DNA of 40,868 nucleotides, taken from NCBI GenBank assembly GCA_002189105.1, contig NIOB01000011.1, forward strand, positions 1 to 40,868, read 5' to 3'. Position 1 is the first letter of the stretch; each line of letters starts with the position of its first letter. This document shows positions 24,066 to 32,355 of the stretch, piece by piece. Position numbers and translations under genes: made by a program. The stretch is from Saccharibacillus soli (GTDB taxonomy: Bacteria > Bacillota > Bacilli > Paenibacillales > Paenibacillaceae). The notes under the pieces were generated by a model that was not told the DNA's origin, did no database searches, and saw only the letters and a program-made list of their open reading frames with translations.

Positions 24066-26885
24066 TCAATCCATAAAATCTTCGATCGTTAACGTGGTCT
24101 TCGGGGAAGGGTTCGATTTTATCTTGTCGGGTTCTTCCCTCGGGCTTGGCGCAGCCGCGGCGATCTGTACAGGTTCCTGCGTTGCGGCCGCGGCCGGCGC
24201 TTCCGGTTCCGGATCCACCGCGGCGATCTCCGCCACTTCCTCCGGCTGCGCTGCAGCTGCGTCCGGTGTTTCCGGTTCCGGATCCACCGTGGCGATCTCC
24301 GCCACTTCCTCCGGCTGCGCTGCAGCTGCGTCCGGTGTTTCCGGTTCCGGATCCACCGTGGCGATCTCCGCCACTTCCTCCGGCTGCGCTGCGGCCGCGG
24401 CCGGTGTTTCCGGATTGTCTTCCATAAATCCTTCAACGTCTTTACTTAGCGCGGCCATTGCTAGTGCTATCTTGGCAGGATCTTCATTGTTTTCATCTGC
24501 AAAAGCTTCCTCCAAAAGTCTTGCAGTCTCGTCTGTTATTCCTCCCCACTCGCTATCAACCGTTGTGCTAGTCGATTTTTCTTCTGCAAAGGTATTGATA
24601 ATTTCCTCCGCTTCTTGAAACTCCGCTTCTTTCGCAGCTGCCTTCTCGGCCTGGATCAGATCTTCGATCTCTAAAGCGCGGTCTACCGTCTGTTTAATCA
24701 TTTCCGGTATATCTCCGGTATATTGGGCGCGTTCCGGCGCATTCATCTTCACCAGGAAGGGCATCGTTGTTTCCCGTCCAATCGCCATCCGCATATAAGC
24801 GTAGTTTGGTTCGACGCGCTGGAAATCCTCAACCTTCAAATAATCCGCTCTCATTCCGTTGTAAATCGTCTCGGCGTCTTCTGTATTGCCGACGCGGTAA
24901 GCAATTAGCGTACCGAAATTTCGGAATATCGCGCTCGCTACCTGATCCGGAACTTGGCCTTCCAATCCTTGCATCCCCAACACTAGCGGCACGTTATATT
25001 TCCGTGCTTCATCCGCGAACGACTGAATAGCGTCTGCCGATTGATCCATAAAGGTCGGCGCTTCATCAACGATGATCGGATGCAATGGCATCGGCTTTCC
25101 GGCTGACAAAGCATCTTCGCGGCTTAACATGGCCAGTTGAGCGAATGTCAAACACATGGAACCCACAAAACGGCGTTCATCAATCGTCAGTCCGGACAAA
25201 TCGAAAATATGATAGTAGCCTTCATCCATTCCCTCACGCCAGCGGATCCCGTTCGTTTCAGCTCGTAAGATCCGGCCCAACGTTCCCGAAAGCGTCAACT
25301 TTCGCAGTTTATTCAGCGTCGAATTAATCTTCGGCTCCTTGATCCGTTCCTCAAGCCCATCATATTTGCTTAAAAACATTTTCAGCTGACGTTCTAGCGG
25401 ATCATCGTCTTTCAGCTTCCCCAGCACTTCGGCGCGGAAATCGTCGTCTTCCAGGACCATTCGCAAATTGTACAAGTTTGCCGATTTCACTTTCTGCAGG
25501 GCAATTCCGCCGTTCAAAAAGTTATCATCGACATTCGGACCCCAGAAGTCCTTCCAGACGCGCTTGCACACATCCGCGACATTTTGCGCGATCTTATCGG
25601 GACTCGATGCGAAATCAACATCGTAAACGTTAAAGGGCATTTCGCCGTCTTTGAACCGTACATACCGAACCAAATGTTGCTGTTCTTTCGGAATCCGGCT
25701 CGCTACATCGACAGCCAAGCTGCCGTGCGGATCAATCAACGTAAACCCGGTTTTATTATCCGCAGTACGCCCGCCTATGATCTGTTCGAGCAAGTTATAG
25801 ATAAAAGTCGATTTCCCCATCATGGTCCCGCCCCAAATCGCCATATGCCGGGACCAGCCAGTCGTATCAAAAAACACTTCGTTACTCTTGCCGTGGTATT
25901 CGTGCATCCCGATCGGCACGCATGTTCCATCTTTACGGCCTTGCAGCTGCTTAACTTCCAGCGGAAGCGGCGTCCGCCGCATTTTCATTCGCTGCAACTT
26001 ATTGCAGACGACCTTTCCGCTTGGTAAGCGCATTATCATCGCCAACTCGTCCGCCGCTAACACCACCCGTTTTTTCGGTAGCTGCCACGGATAAATTCGC
26101 CGCTTGAACTCAAATCGGAACAGCGGACGGATAATCTGCCACCATTCACGAGCATAAATCCGGTTTAGCTCGCCCGACGAAAATTGACCGAAAGAATGGC
26201 GCGCGCTCGCTATCAGCCGCCGAGCATCTTCCCTTGAATCAGCAGAAGCAATTATTTTCATAGACACACGAGCAAGCAACCTAGACTTTTTCCCCTGAAT
26301 GGCTGATTTATAAAGCTCATTTTCGGTCAACATGCTTTCATCGTCGTCTTCCTCGCTATGTAACTGTTTGAACGCTTTTCCGAAAAGACGATCTGTCCGA
26401 TATTGAGGCTTGACCAAAAATTGAATTTTCACGCGCTCGCCTAAATTCAAATTTTCAAGCATTCCGATCAGCTCGGCTTGCGTGTCTACAACGTCGTTAT
26501 GATAGATTTTGAGTGGCACGACGTAATGACGTTCAAGTAGCAATTTGCTTCCCGCGTGCCTGGCTTTAAAATCCCACGGGGCATCTTCTGAACGATAGAT
26601 TTCCACCTCTGGATGCTCCCCATAATACTTCGTCTGGAACTCCTTCCCTAACTCTTCGGACGGCAACCAAACCTTGTACTTTATTGCATCAACATCTGCA
26701 TCCAATTCCCAAGCCATCCACGGCTGCCAGAACCATCTTCTGTACCACGGACGCTGCAACATTCCAATCACGTTAGACCAGGCTGTCTCGTCCTTAAAGT
26801 AGTGGATACTCGCATCCTGTACCGTCTCGATTTCGTAACAAACACCTTTCGGGATCAGCGCAGGAATCACATGATACCGGCTCAT
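24066..26885 (-). CDS. Coupling-protein / TcpA-type DNA-translocating ATPase
   Basis: The protein has 939 residues; the ATG at 26885 is behind GGAAGG. An N-terminal domain of about 320 residues precedes the P-loop IWGGTMMGKSTFIYNLL at about 355. TLIDPHGSLAVDV follows, Walker B is HPIIVDEAPTFMD near 608, and VLGMQGLEGQ with FRNFGTLIAYRVG completes a VirD4/TraD/HerA-like motor that recruits and pumps DNA. The C-terminal tail carries three 23-residue repeats (AAAAQPEEVAEIATVDPEPE plus three residues) at about 820-895, encoded by 69-bp DNA repeats. It is first in the transfer operon. No obvious N-terminal membrane segments are seen, so membrane attachment may need partners. Confidence 0.88.
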   Translation of the reverse strand: MSRYHVIPALIPKGVCYEIETVQDASIHYFKDETAWSNVIGMLQRPWYRRWFWQPWMAWELDADVDAIKYKVWLPSEELGKEFQTKYYGEHPEVEIYRSEDAPWDFKARHAGSKLLLERHYVVPLKIYHNDVVDTQAELIGMLENLNLGERVKIQFLVKPQYRTDRLFGKAFKQLHSEEDDDESMLTENELYKSAIQGKKSRLLARVSMKIIASADSREDARRLIASARHSFGQFSSGELNRIYAREWWQIIRPLFRFEFKRRIYPWQLPKKRVVLAADELAMIMRLPSGKVVCNKLQRMKMRRTPLPLEVKQLQGRKDGTCVPIGMHEYHGKSNEVFFDTTGWSRHMAIWGGTMMGKSTFIYNLLEQIIGGRTADNKTGFTLIDPHGSLAVDVASRIPKEQQHLVRYVRFKDGEMPFNVYDVDFASSPDKIAQNVADVCKRVWKDFWGPNVDDNFLNGGIALQKVKSANLYNLRMVLEDDDFRAEVLGKLKDDDPLERQLKMFLSKYDGLEERIKEPKINSTLNKLRKLTLSGTLGRILRAETNGIRWREGMDEGYYHIFDLSGLTIDERRFVGSMCLTFAQLAMLSREDALSAGKPMPLHPIIVDEAPTFMDQSADAIQSFADEARKYNVPLVLGMQGLEGQVPDQVASAIFRNFGTLIAYRVGNTEDAETIYNGMRADYLKVEDFQRVEPNYAYMRMAIGRETTMPFLVKMNAPERAQYTGDIPEMIKQTVDRALEIEDLIQAEKAAAKEAEFQEAEEIINTFAEEKSTSTTVDSEWGGITDETARLLEEAFADENNEDPAKIALAMAALSKDVEGFMEDNPETPAAAAAQPEEVAEIATVDPEPETPDAAAAQPEEVAEIATVDPEPETPDAAAAQPEEVAEIAAVDPEPEAPAAAATQEPVQIAAAAPSPREEPDKIKSNPSPKTTLTIEDFMD
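24206..24412. repeat. Three 69-bp in-frame repeats in the coupling-protein tail
   Basis: The unit encodes AAAAQPEEVAEIATVDPEPE and three more residues. Copies are nearly identical at the DNA level, so copy number can vary without frame loss. They lie in the acidic, Pro/Ala-rich C-terminal tail after the motor domain. Confidence 0.85.
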
Positions 26886-26990
26886 AAACACACCTTCCTT
26901 TCTCCAGAAAATTCAATTCTTCACGCTCCGGCTGCCTAACGTATGACGCTCCAAAATTTCCAGTTCAATAAAGCCATATAAGCGCCAAAA

Positions 26991-27008
26991 TTGAATATTA
27001 ATATTCAA
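26991..27008. promoter_or_regulatory. 18-bp perfect palindrome upstream of the transfer operon
   Basis: TTGAATATTAATATTCAA is perfectly self-complementary and about 106 bases before the first transfer gene. It is a plausible operator for transfer control. No regulator gene is adjacent; the XRE protein at 39293 is one candidate. Confidence 0.45.
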
Positions 27009-27039
27009 AACCACTTATGCATATTTCCTTTCTTCCTCG

Positions 27040-27410
27040 AACAAGACCTACCCCAAGCCTTCAATCTTTACCCCAGCCTTTACCCAATCCTTAGCCCTTT
27101 TCTTTCCCCAATCCTTCCCCATCCTTTCCCCAAATCCAGACCCTTCCTTCCTCTCCTACCTTCCATTTCCCTACCGATCTTCCCCAGCTCCTTCCTCTCT
27201 ATCTCTTCTCTTTCTCTCTCTCTTTATCTCTTCTCTCTACTCTCTTATCTCTTATTACTTATCTCTCTACTCTCTCTCACTCTCTCTCTCTACTCTCTCT
27301 CTCTCTCACTCTCTCTCTCACTCTCTCTCTACTCTCTCTCCACTCCCCCTACCCCCACCCTCTCTCTCCACTCACTCTCTCTCTACTCTCACTTCTTCTT
27401 TCTTTTTTTG
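27040..27410 (+). other. Long polypyrimidine tract (about 370 bases)
   Basis: The plus strand is almost entirely C and T. It starts with CCCC-TT blocks and moves to long runs of TCTC. No reading frame is credible; the predicted translations are low-complexity. Such tracts can form triplex or single-stranded DNA and are easily melted. Its position next to a perfect 24-bp inverted repeat and between the transfer and replication genes suggests an origin function. Confidence 0.85.
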
Positions 27411-27560
27411 TTTCCGTACGTTGTTCTATATCTTCCGTCCTCACACAAACAGTCACGGAATGGAACAAAGTGGAGTGCCGTGACTGTTTGTGTGAGGACG
27501 GCCGCGTAGCGGCAGGGTTTATGCTCTTCAAGAAGTGACAACAGAGAGAGTGTGAGTGGA
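27367..27560. repeat. Inverted repeat H2 with 24-bp perfect core (oriT/oriV candidate)
   Basis: The core arms are 27435-27458 (CCGTCCTCACACAAACAG and on) and 27478-27501, perfectly complementary over 24 bases with a 19-base loop. Outer segments also pair: TCCACTCACTCTCTCT at 27367 on against the purine-rich AGAGAGTGTGAGTGGA ending at 27560. So the pyrimidine tract folds into the same giant imperfect hairpin. No gene is inside. Confidence 0.8.
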
Positions 27561-27780
27561 TTATACCCGGACAGGCTGGGTTCAGGGGAGTGGCCCTCTA
27601 TTGTCAAAGCTTTGTCTGTAAGGAATTACCTAAAATGTACCATAGGATCAAGCAGGCTGCATGAGAATATAAGCCCGAAATTACGAACGGGCATGCGAAC
27701 ACAAACTGGGTCTACCCGACTGCAAAACTGGGAACACTGCACCAGTTTAGGGCGCAAAAGGATTACTATTAGTTAGTAGC
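27561..27780. other. Gene-free spacer between H2 and the replication gene
   Basis: It contains a short GCCCG/CGGGC hairpin around 27673-27692 and several GGG-rich segments. No promoter or gene is recognised. It may belong to the replication or transfer origin. Confidence 0.5.
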
Positions 27781-29298
27781 TCAAGGAAAATCTGGGGATC
27801 GGGTCCGGGGCGAACTAGACCCAAGAGGGCGCCCACCCACCCCCCGTTCCAGGACATACAGAAAACCTGTATTTGAATCTGGTACATTTTTTTCGGGCTT
27901 TGAAATTAGGATTTCGGATGCTTTATCCTGGCCATCTAACAGCGTTCCGGAAGCATTGGTGGATCGGCTGGATCGGCAACGTCTCTTTGCCTTCGGATCC
28001 TTTTTTTCTTTATGGCTTGAGCTGAAAATTTCGATATTGGAATCTGTGTTCAACCGAATTACGGTCTTTGCCCCTCTTCCTTTCCCAACAATTTCTACTG
28101 CTATTTTTTCCAATTTCAGCAGCAGCTTGATTACTTCTTGGAAACTCGAAACTGACATGCCCCACGATGCCGCAAGGTCACGTTGTGGCCCGGAAATAGT
28201 ATGATCCGGAAGCGCGCGTAAAGCATCTACAACGTCGGTAGCCCACTCGTGATAATGACTCGTTTTGCGTTCAGATCTGGCCTTTGCCGGTTCCCATTTT
28301 ACGTACGTAAATTTCTCATCCGATAGATATTCAATCCACTTTTTCGTAGGACCAGCGGGCGCACTTTCGGCATATGCACTTTGCACTTTTTGACTGATAA
28401 CAAAACTGTCTAACGGGTCTGAAATCCGATGATTCCAAGTATGTAAATGCTCCTCTGCTTCGGCTGCAGAATAACCACTAACCTTGAATGCCAGGGCTAA
28501 TGTATAGGCCGTAGAATCGCGTTTACCAGGCTTTACAAAAGCCCCTGAAATGAGCTTTTTAAGGGCTTTTTGAGTCAGCAATCCAGTGAATTGAATAGTG
28601 CCGGAAAGCGGCTGAGAATGGCTCGTAGCAGCATCAAAATCGTTAATTGCATACCAGTCATTCAGTTCTTCAAAACTCACCGTCTGATCCGTCCGATAAA
28701 TGACGTTGGCTGCCGTGGGCAGACGAAAGAATCTTCCTGCTCCGACAGCTTGCCGATCGCCCCCGATCGCCGTCGTCATAGCCCGCTGGAGCTTTTTATA
28801 GCGCATTATAGCGTTTGTATAGGCCCTACGAGGCTCATTCAGCACAAAATAGACATGATACCCCCCGGAAGGCGTCTGAACGACGAATGAAGGCTGTGGT
28901 AAGCCCGCAGCGTCAATCCGATCGAGCAGATCCGGTAAGATCAGGCCGGTATTTTCTCCGTTTTTCACATCAACGTCAAGAATAAAGGCATTCAGCCAAC
29001 GCAATTGCGCTTCCTTGCGTTCGTCGCGTTGGAAGAAAGTATTTGGTGTGTAGTATGTATGGTGCTGCGCTAGGTTGGATAAGGTTTGATAGGTCAAGCA
29101 GGACTTAGCTTTAGCGAGGTTCTGGCCACAAAGAAAGACCCAGCCGCATTTGTCGTTAAAGACAAAAGAATCTTTTCCTTCGTGGCCTTTTCGAGACTTT
29201 CGACGCTTCGGCGCGGGCATTTCATTAAGTTGATCGCGGAATAAAAGCCTAAAAAGGCCATCATCAGGCGCAAGGGCCTGGGGGTTATTTGCAGACAT
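27781..29298 (-). CDS. Plasmid replication protein with AEP-type primase domain
   Basis: The protein has 505 residues. The ATG at 29298 follows AAAAGGAG; an in-frame codon at 29343 is less well placed. An archaeo-eukaryotic primase core is visible: metal-binding FILDVDVKNG (Asp108 and Asp110), TPSGGYHVYF with His148, and GGDRQAVGAGRFFRLP. Next is a PriCT-1-like helical domain (KRDSTAYTLALAFKVSGYSA to VQSAYAE), and a winged helix (HTISGPQRDLAASWGMSVSS). This is the architecture of RepB/primase-type initiators. The C-terminal 60 residues are low-complexity. It is the only replication initiator in the window, so it is the likely Rep. Its promoter overlaps a divergent one in a long dyad. Confidence 0.85.
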   Translation of the reverse strand: MSANNPQALAPDDGLFRLLFRDQLNEMPAPKRRKSRKGHEGKDSFVFNDKCGWVFLCGQNLAKAKSCLTYQTLSNLAQHHTYYTPNTFFQRDERKEAQLRWLNAFILDVDVKNGENTGLILPDLLDRIDAAGLPQPSFVVQTPSGGYHVYFVLNEPRRAYTNAIMRYKKLQRAMTTAIGGDRQAVGAGRFFRLPTAANVIYRTDQTVSFEELNDWYAINDFDAATSHSQPLSGTIQFTGLLTQKALKKLISGAFVKPGKRDSTAYTLALAFKVSGYSAAEAEEHLHTWNHRISDPLDSFVISQKVQSAYAESAPAGPTKKWIEYLSDEKFTYVKWEPAKARSERKTSHYHEWATDVVDALRALPDHTISGPQRDLAASWGMSVSSFQEVIKLLLKLEKIAVEIVGKGRGAKTVIRLNTDSNIEIFSSSHKEKKDPKAKRRCRSSRSTNASGTLLDGQDKASEILISKPEKNVPDSNTGFLYVLERGVGGRPLGSSSPRTRSPDFP

Positions 29299-29362
29299 GA
29301 AAAAAACTCCTTTTTTCCGCACCAACCTTGTTAAAAAGGCCATAGGAAATTAAGAGTTTTGC

Positions 29363-29419
29363 TTTACTTTTTTTTCGTATGTAGGGTATAATATACCTAC
29401 AAATACGAAAAGCAGTAAA
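29363..29419. promoter_or_regulatory. 57-bp dyad carrying overlapping divergent promoters (rep and RNA B)
   Basis: On the plus strand TTTACT (29363) and TATAAT (29387-29392) are 18 bases apart. On the minus strand TTTACT and TATATT are also 18 bases apart. Both are embedded in one imperfect palindrome whose arms both contain TTTTCGTAT, then GTAGG and TATA. The two -10 boxes overlap, so polymerase can fire in only one direction at a time. Confidence 0.7.
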
Positions 29420-29498
29420 AGCGCCACTCTTGGGCGTTTATGGGGAAGGCGACTCGCCAAAGTAAACTTCCTCATAAACGGGGTCGGTGCTTTTTTTT
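29399..29498 (+). ncRNA. Candidate structured RNA B (about 100 nt) upstream of the partition locus
   Basis: It folds into three nested stems: AAAAGCGCC/GGTGCTTTT (29417-29425 with 29486-29494), CGTTTATGGGGAAG/CTTCCTCATAAACG (29435-29448 with 29467-29480), and an inner GGCG-ACT-CGCC. It ends in T8. It has its own promoter in the divergent dyad and no reading frame. It is not antisense to rep, since the rep transcript runs the other way. A trans-acting copy-control or partition-leader role is possible but unproven. Confidence 0.6.
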
Positions 29499-29601
29499 GT
29501 ATTTTTATAAAATCAATTGGTTAGATTTGTCTGTAAGTCTGTGTATGTTTCTAATCTTGCCACCAAATCAGCTTTTTTGCAAGCGTTTTGATTCGCTCTT
29601 T

Positions 29602-29643
29602 AAGGGAAACCCTTTCCGATCTGGAAAATGGTTTCCCTTTTTT
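29602..29643 (+). terminator. Strong terminator before the centromere
   Basis: AAGGGAAACC and GGTTTCCCTT pair, with an inner TTTCC/GGAAA, followed by T6. It isolates the partition operon from upstream plus-strand transcription. Confidence 0.9.
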
Positions 29644-29655
29644 GGCTTCAACTAA

Positions 29656-29813
29656 TACCGGTAAAATACCGGTAAATATTCTTTTCAAAAAGAAACGAAG
29701 CATGAATTTTCTCTTAAAGTACCGGTAAAATACCGGTATGAAAACTTTACATACCGGTATTTTACCGGTATAATAAGTTATAGGATTAGAAACATACCGG
29801 TATTTCACCGGTA
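29656..29813. repeat. Partition centromere: eight TACCGGTA palindromes in four pairs
   Basis: TACCGGTA starts at 29656, 29667, 29720, 29731, 29752, 29763, 29795, and the variant CACCGGTA at 29806. Within each pair the spacing is 11 bases. Pair-to-pair distances are 64, 32 and 43 bases, close to 6, 3 and 4 helical turns. The array overlaps the promoter of the ParM gene. This is the expected layout of a parC site bound by a ParR protein, with autoregulation. Confidence 0.85.
29746..29774 (+). promoter_or_regulatory. Promoter of the partition operon
   Basis: TTTACA at 29746-29751 and TATAAT at 29769-29774 have a 17-base spacer. The spacer is filled by two TACCGGTA sites and the second overlaps the -10, so binding there should block transcription. 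Confidence 0.8.
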
Positions 29814-29833
29814 TATTCAAAGGAGGAAGGCAA

Positions 29834-30937
29834 ATGGAAATTTTTTCGTTAGATTTGGGAAATAAACAAGTGAAATTGGTTTCTTCTAAAACCATTGGCG
29901 CATCAGGTAGTAAGGAAAAAACGAATCCGATTAAAGCTAAAATCCTTCCGGCGCATTTTCTTGATTACTCCGACCTGGGCGATCAGCGTACAGCCGTCGC
30001 CAGCGCAACCTTAGACATTAACAAATATAGATCTGGTAAGGATCCAGATTACGAGTATGCTTGGGGAACCGATTTACACCGGGTCCACGCAGAAGATAAA
30101 TTCATCTCTACAATCGGATTTCAAAATCGCTATAGTCGCCGAGAATTTGCGGTATTGGCAGACATGGCCATAGGGCAGCTGGCCTTAGATTTCCCTGAAT
30201 CCAAAACCGGTATCTTAGAAGTCATTGTTACAACCGGCGTTCCTACAGAAGACTTCAATGATACGTCGATCGACAGCATCACTAAAACCTTGTTAGGCGA
30301 TCATAACGTCGTAATCAATGACGAAAGCATGAACATTCGCGTTAAGGAAGTCATTGTGAATCCGCAGCCTGCCGGAACTGCATATAATGAAGTTTTAGAT
30401 AACGAAGGCTATATTATTGACGATCAAGAATCTTTGCTGGAAGAACAGATCGCCGTGATTGATATTGGTGGCGGTACATTGTTGGTTGATACCTTGAAAA
30501 ACATGAACTTGAGCGATCCACACGCGCAAAAACCAACTGGCGCTCATGAACTCTATGATCGGATCGTTCGTTTGGTCGTAGAATCCGGAATCCGGGGGAT
30601 TACTTCATATGAAGTCGAACAACTTCTTCGTCACTCTGATCCGCGCGAAGGATACTTTTATAAACCAAACAAAAACGAATCGTTCAGCATCACGGAACAC
30701 GTCGAAAAAGCAATCTCGAAATATTCCCGCGATGTGATGAACACCGTATCTACAACACTTAAAGGAAGTACTAAGATTGATCATGTTTTATTCACCGGCG
30801 GAACATCGAACCTGCTGCAGCAAGCAGAAGCCAAACGAGAATATCCTTTTGCACGCTTTGTAAAAGATTCCGAGATCGCAAATGCGTTAGGATTCTACAA
30901 GGCAGCGCTTGCGACGGTGGCCAGCAGATCGGAGTGA
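29834..30937 (+). CDS. parM: ParM-type actin-like segregation ATPase
   Basis: The protein has 367 residues; the ATG is behind AGGAGG. Actin-fold motifs are clear: phosphate-1 FSLDLGNKQVKLV at residues 4-16, phosphate-2 IAVIDIGGGTLLVDT near 212, and the adenosine motif HVLFTGGTSNL near 320. Such proteins polymerise into filaments that push plasmid copies apart. The gene lies between an upstream centromere array and a small downstream DNA-binding gene, the classical parMRC order. Length is slightly above E. coli ParM and the sequence is closest in style to the diverse Alp/ParM group of Bacillota plasmids. Confidence 0.92.
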   Translation: MEIFSLDLGNKQVKLVSSKTIGASGSKEKTNPIKAKILPAHFLDYSDLGDQRTAVASATLDINKYRSGKDPDYEYAWGTDLHRVHAEDKFISTIGFQNRYSRREFAVLADMAIGQLALDFPESKTGILEVIVTTGVPTEDFNDTSIDSITKTLLGDHNVVINDESMNIRVKEVIVNPQPAGTAYNEVLDNEGYIIDDQESLLEEQIAVIDIGGGTLLVDTLKNMNLSDPHAQKPTGAHELYDRIVRLVVESGIRGITSYEVEQLLRHSDPREGYFYKPNKNESFSITEHVEKAISKYSRDVMNTVSTTLKGSTKIDHVLFTGGTSNLLQQAEAKREYPFARFVKDSEIANALGFYKAALATVASRSE

Positions 30938-30941
30938 CGTT

Positions 30942-31271
30942 ATGGCACGCCAATCCGACGAAAATATAGTGCGAGTTGATGTGACGCTGCATAAAGAAAA
31001 ATATAGTGACGTTATTCAAGCGATGGAGGAATTCGGGAGCCAGGCCGGATTCCTCAAATTTGCAGCTCGCCAATATATAAAGGCTCAACAGGCAAAAGCA
31101 ATCACGCCAACATCAGCAGCGGAATCTCCTACCGAAGAGCCCATGTTGCAAAAAAAAGAACAAACCGCGCCTATAGCAGAAGTTACGCCCGTCCAAAAGG
31201 AAGAATCGCAAAAAAAGCGCCGATTACCACCTGGTTTTGGACAAGCACAAACAAGACATTTGGAAGAATAA
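30942..31271 (+). CDS. ParR-like centromere-binding protein (109 aa)
   Basis: The start at 30942 has GGAG upstream and lies four bases after the parM stop. An earlier in-frame start inside parM is rejected. The N-terminus (IVRVDVTLHKEKYSDVIQAM, then GFLKFAARQYI) fits a ribbon-helix-helix fold: a basic beta strand followed by two helices. The C-terminal half is a disordered, charged tail ending KKRRLPPGFG, which in ParR proteins contacts the filament end. It probably binds the TACCGGTA array and represses the operon. Confidence 0.8.
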   Translation: MARQSDENIVRVDVTLHKEKYSDVIQAMEEFGSQAGFLKFAARQYIKAQQAKAITPTSAAESPTEEPMLQKKEQTAPIAEVTPVQKEESQKKRRLPPGFGQAQTRHLEE

Positions 31272-31289
31272 TGCTCGGCAACCTGCCCA

Positions 31290-31326
31290 AAGAAGCCTAC
31301 CAGCTTTAAACTTGGTAGGCTTCTTT
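31290..31326. terminator. Bidirectional terminator after the partition operon
   Basis: AGAAGCCTACCA faces TGGTAGGCTTCT, with A-rich and T-rich flanks. It separates the convergent ParR-like and SprT-like genes. Confidence 0.9.
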
Positions 31327-31397
31327 GTATGTATATCCATTTGTACGGAATGCTCAAGCATTTAGGCCGGCTCAAGCCGCCCTGGACAAAGGGACGG

Positions 31398-32054
31398 CTA
31401 GCTCTTCGATTTCTCCATACGCGTATTATGTTCGCCGCAAATAATGAATACATCGTCTTTGCTTGATCGCACAATTAGACTGCAGACTGGACAGATCCAT
31501 TTATAGCTGTTCGACTTCTTTTCGGTTTCAGCAGCTCTTTCTTCGCCTTCTGTAGATTCGTCGTTGCTTCCACCGGTACGCGCAATAACAAAAGCATCCG
31601 GATCAATACGAAGCCGTCTGATCCGATCTTTCGTTCCTTCTTTCAGGATCGGAAAGGCCCATCCGTATTTAGGATTAGGCTGCAGGGATGGAAACAAAAA
31701 GCCCCTGCGCTCGCACTCCTCTTTAAAACGCTTATTATGATATGTTGCATTGCGGGAACAGTCTTGGATCCCGTTGACCGCATTATACAAATGTACCATT
31801 TCATGAAGCATACTTTCCATCACATCCATAAACTCGGCATTTAAATGCTCAGCCGCTATGTTTAGTTCATATCGTTTGATCGTTCTGTCTTTATCTTCCC
31901 AAATCTCTTTTGTTGAGCACCAGGACAACGCCTTACGCTTTCCGCTCGCTTGAATTGTAATGGCTGGCGTCGGCAGCTCCTTATTGAAAAACTCTTTATT
32001 AAGCCGTTTAAAAGCGTTATGTAGCTCGTCTGTGGCTGCTTGAATGTCAGACAT
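31398..32054 (-). CDS. SprT-like zinc metalloprotein (218 aa)
   Basis: The ATG at 32054 follows AGGAGAG. An N-terminal helix region (ELHNAFKRLNKEFFNKELPTP) is followed by the zincin motif ESMLHEMVHLYNAV with a further His (NKRFKEECERRGF region) and a C-terminal zinc ribbon CPVCSLIVRSS...CGEH. This is the SprT-like domain order seen in plasmid and phage proteins. Eukaryotic relatives (SPRTN) cut proteins off DNA, but the role of plasmid versions is unknown. It is transcribed toward the partition operon from a separate, unseen promoter. Confidence 0.85.
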   Translation of the reverse strand: MSDIQAATDELHNAFKRLNKEFFNKELPTPAITIQASGKRKALSWCSTKEIWEDKDRTIKRYELNIAAEHLNAEFMDVMESMLHEMVHLYNAVNGIQDCSRNATYHNKRFKEECERRGFLFPSLQPNPKYGWAFPILKEGTKDRIRRLRIDPDAFVIARTGGSNDESTEGEERAAETEKKSNSYKWICPVCSLIVRSSKDDVFIICGEHNTRMEKSKS

Positions 32055-32102
32055 GATAACTCTCCTGTCATAGCCGGATCTTTCCAAGTGGATCTCAACC
32101 GG

Positions 32103-32300
32103 CTTACGAATTGATCACTTTGTAGAACTTTATTCTATCCTTTGCCATGCTGATCCGCCAGCTGCCGATCGCCCTCAAGCTACCACAATTTTAAGCTGAT
32201 ATAATACAAGCAGTTGTAAAAATCGAGAAATTTGAAGATAACTTAAGCAAAATCGGGATCCTATTTGATACAAGCCTACATGTAATCAAGGTATGCCTAT
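32103..32300. other. Spacer upstream of the SprT-like gene
   Basis: It probably holds the promoter of the SprT-like gene. No gene or named site is recognised. Confidence 0.4.
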
Positions 32301-32341
32301 TTTTGATTTGATAAATCATATATTTGATTTGATAAATCATA
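32301..32341. repeat. Two 21-bp direct repeats with palindromic centres
   Basis: TTTGATTTGATAAATCATA occurs twice in tandem. Each has a GATTTGATAAATC dyad, and the period is 21 bases or two helical turns. A nine-codon frame follows at 32356 after AAAGGG. It resembles an operator in front of a deleted gene. Confidence 0.55.
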
Positions 32342-32355
32342 TAAAGGGTGCTAAG

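Noticed and set aside
24094-24618. Plus-strand frame rich in Ala, Ser and Gly opposite the coupling-protein tail
   Set aside because: It is the antisense shadow of the 69-bp repeats and has no start signal.
26991-27509. 172-codon plus-strand frame with Leu/Ser/Pro repeats
   Set aside because: It is translation of the polypyrimidine tract; low complexity and no ribosome binding site.
29656-29813. Rep-binding iterons
   Set aside because: The TACCGGTA sites overlap the parM promoter and lie directly before parM, so a centromere fits better, though a dual role is not excluded.
30909-30941. Earlier start of the ParR-like gene inside parM
   Set aside because: The ATG at 30942 has its own GGAG site and gives the expected ribbon-helix-helix N-terminus.
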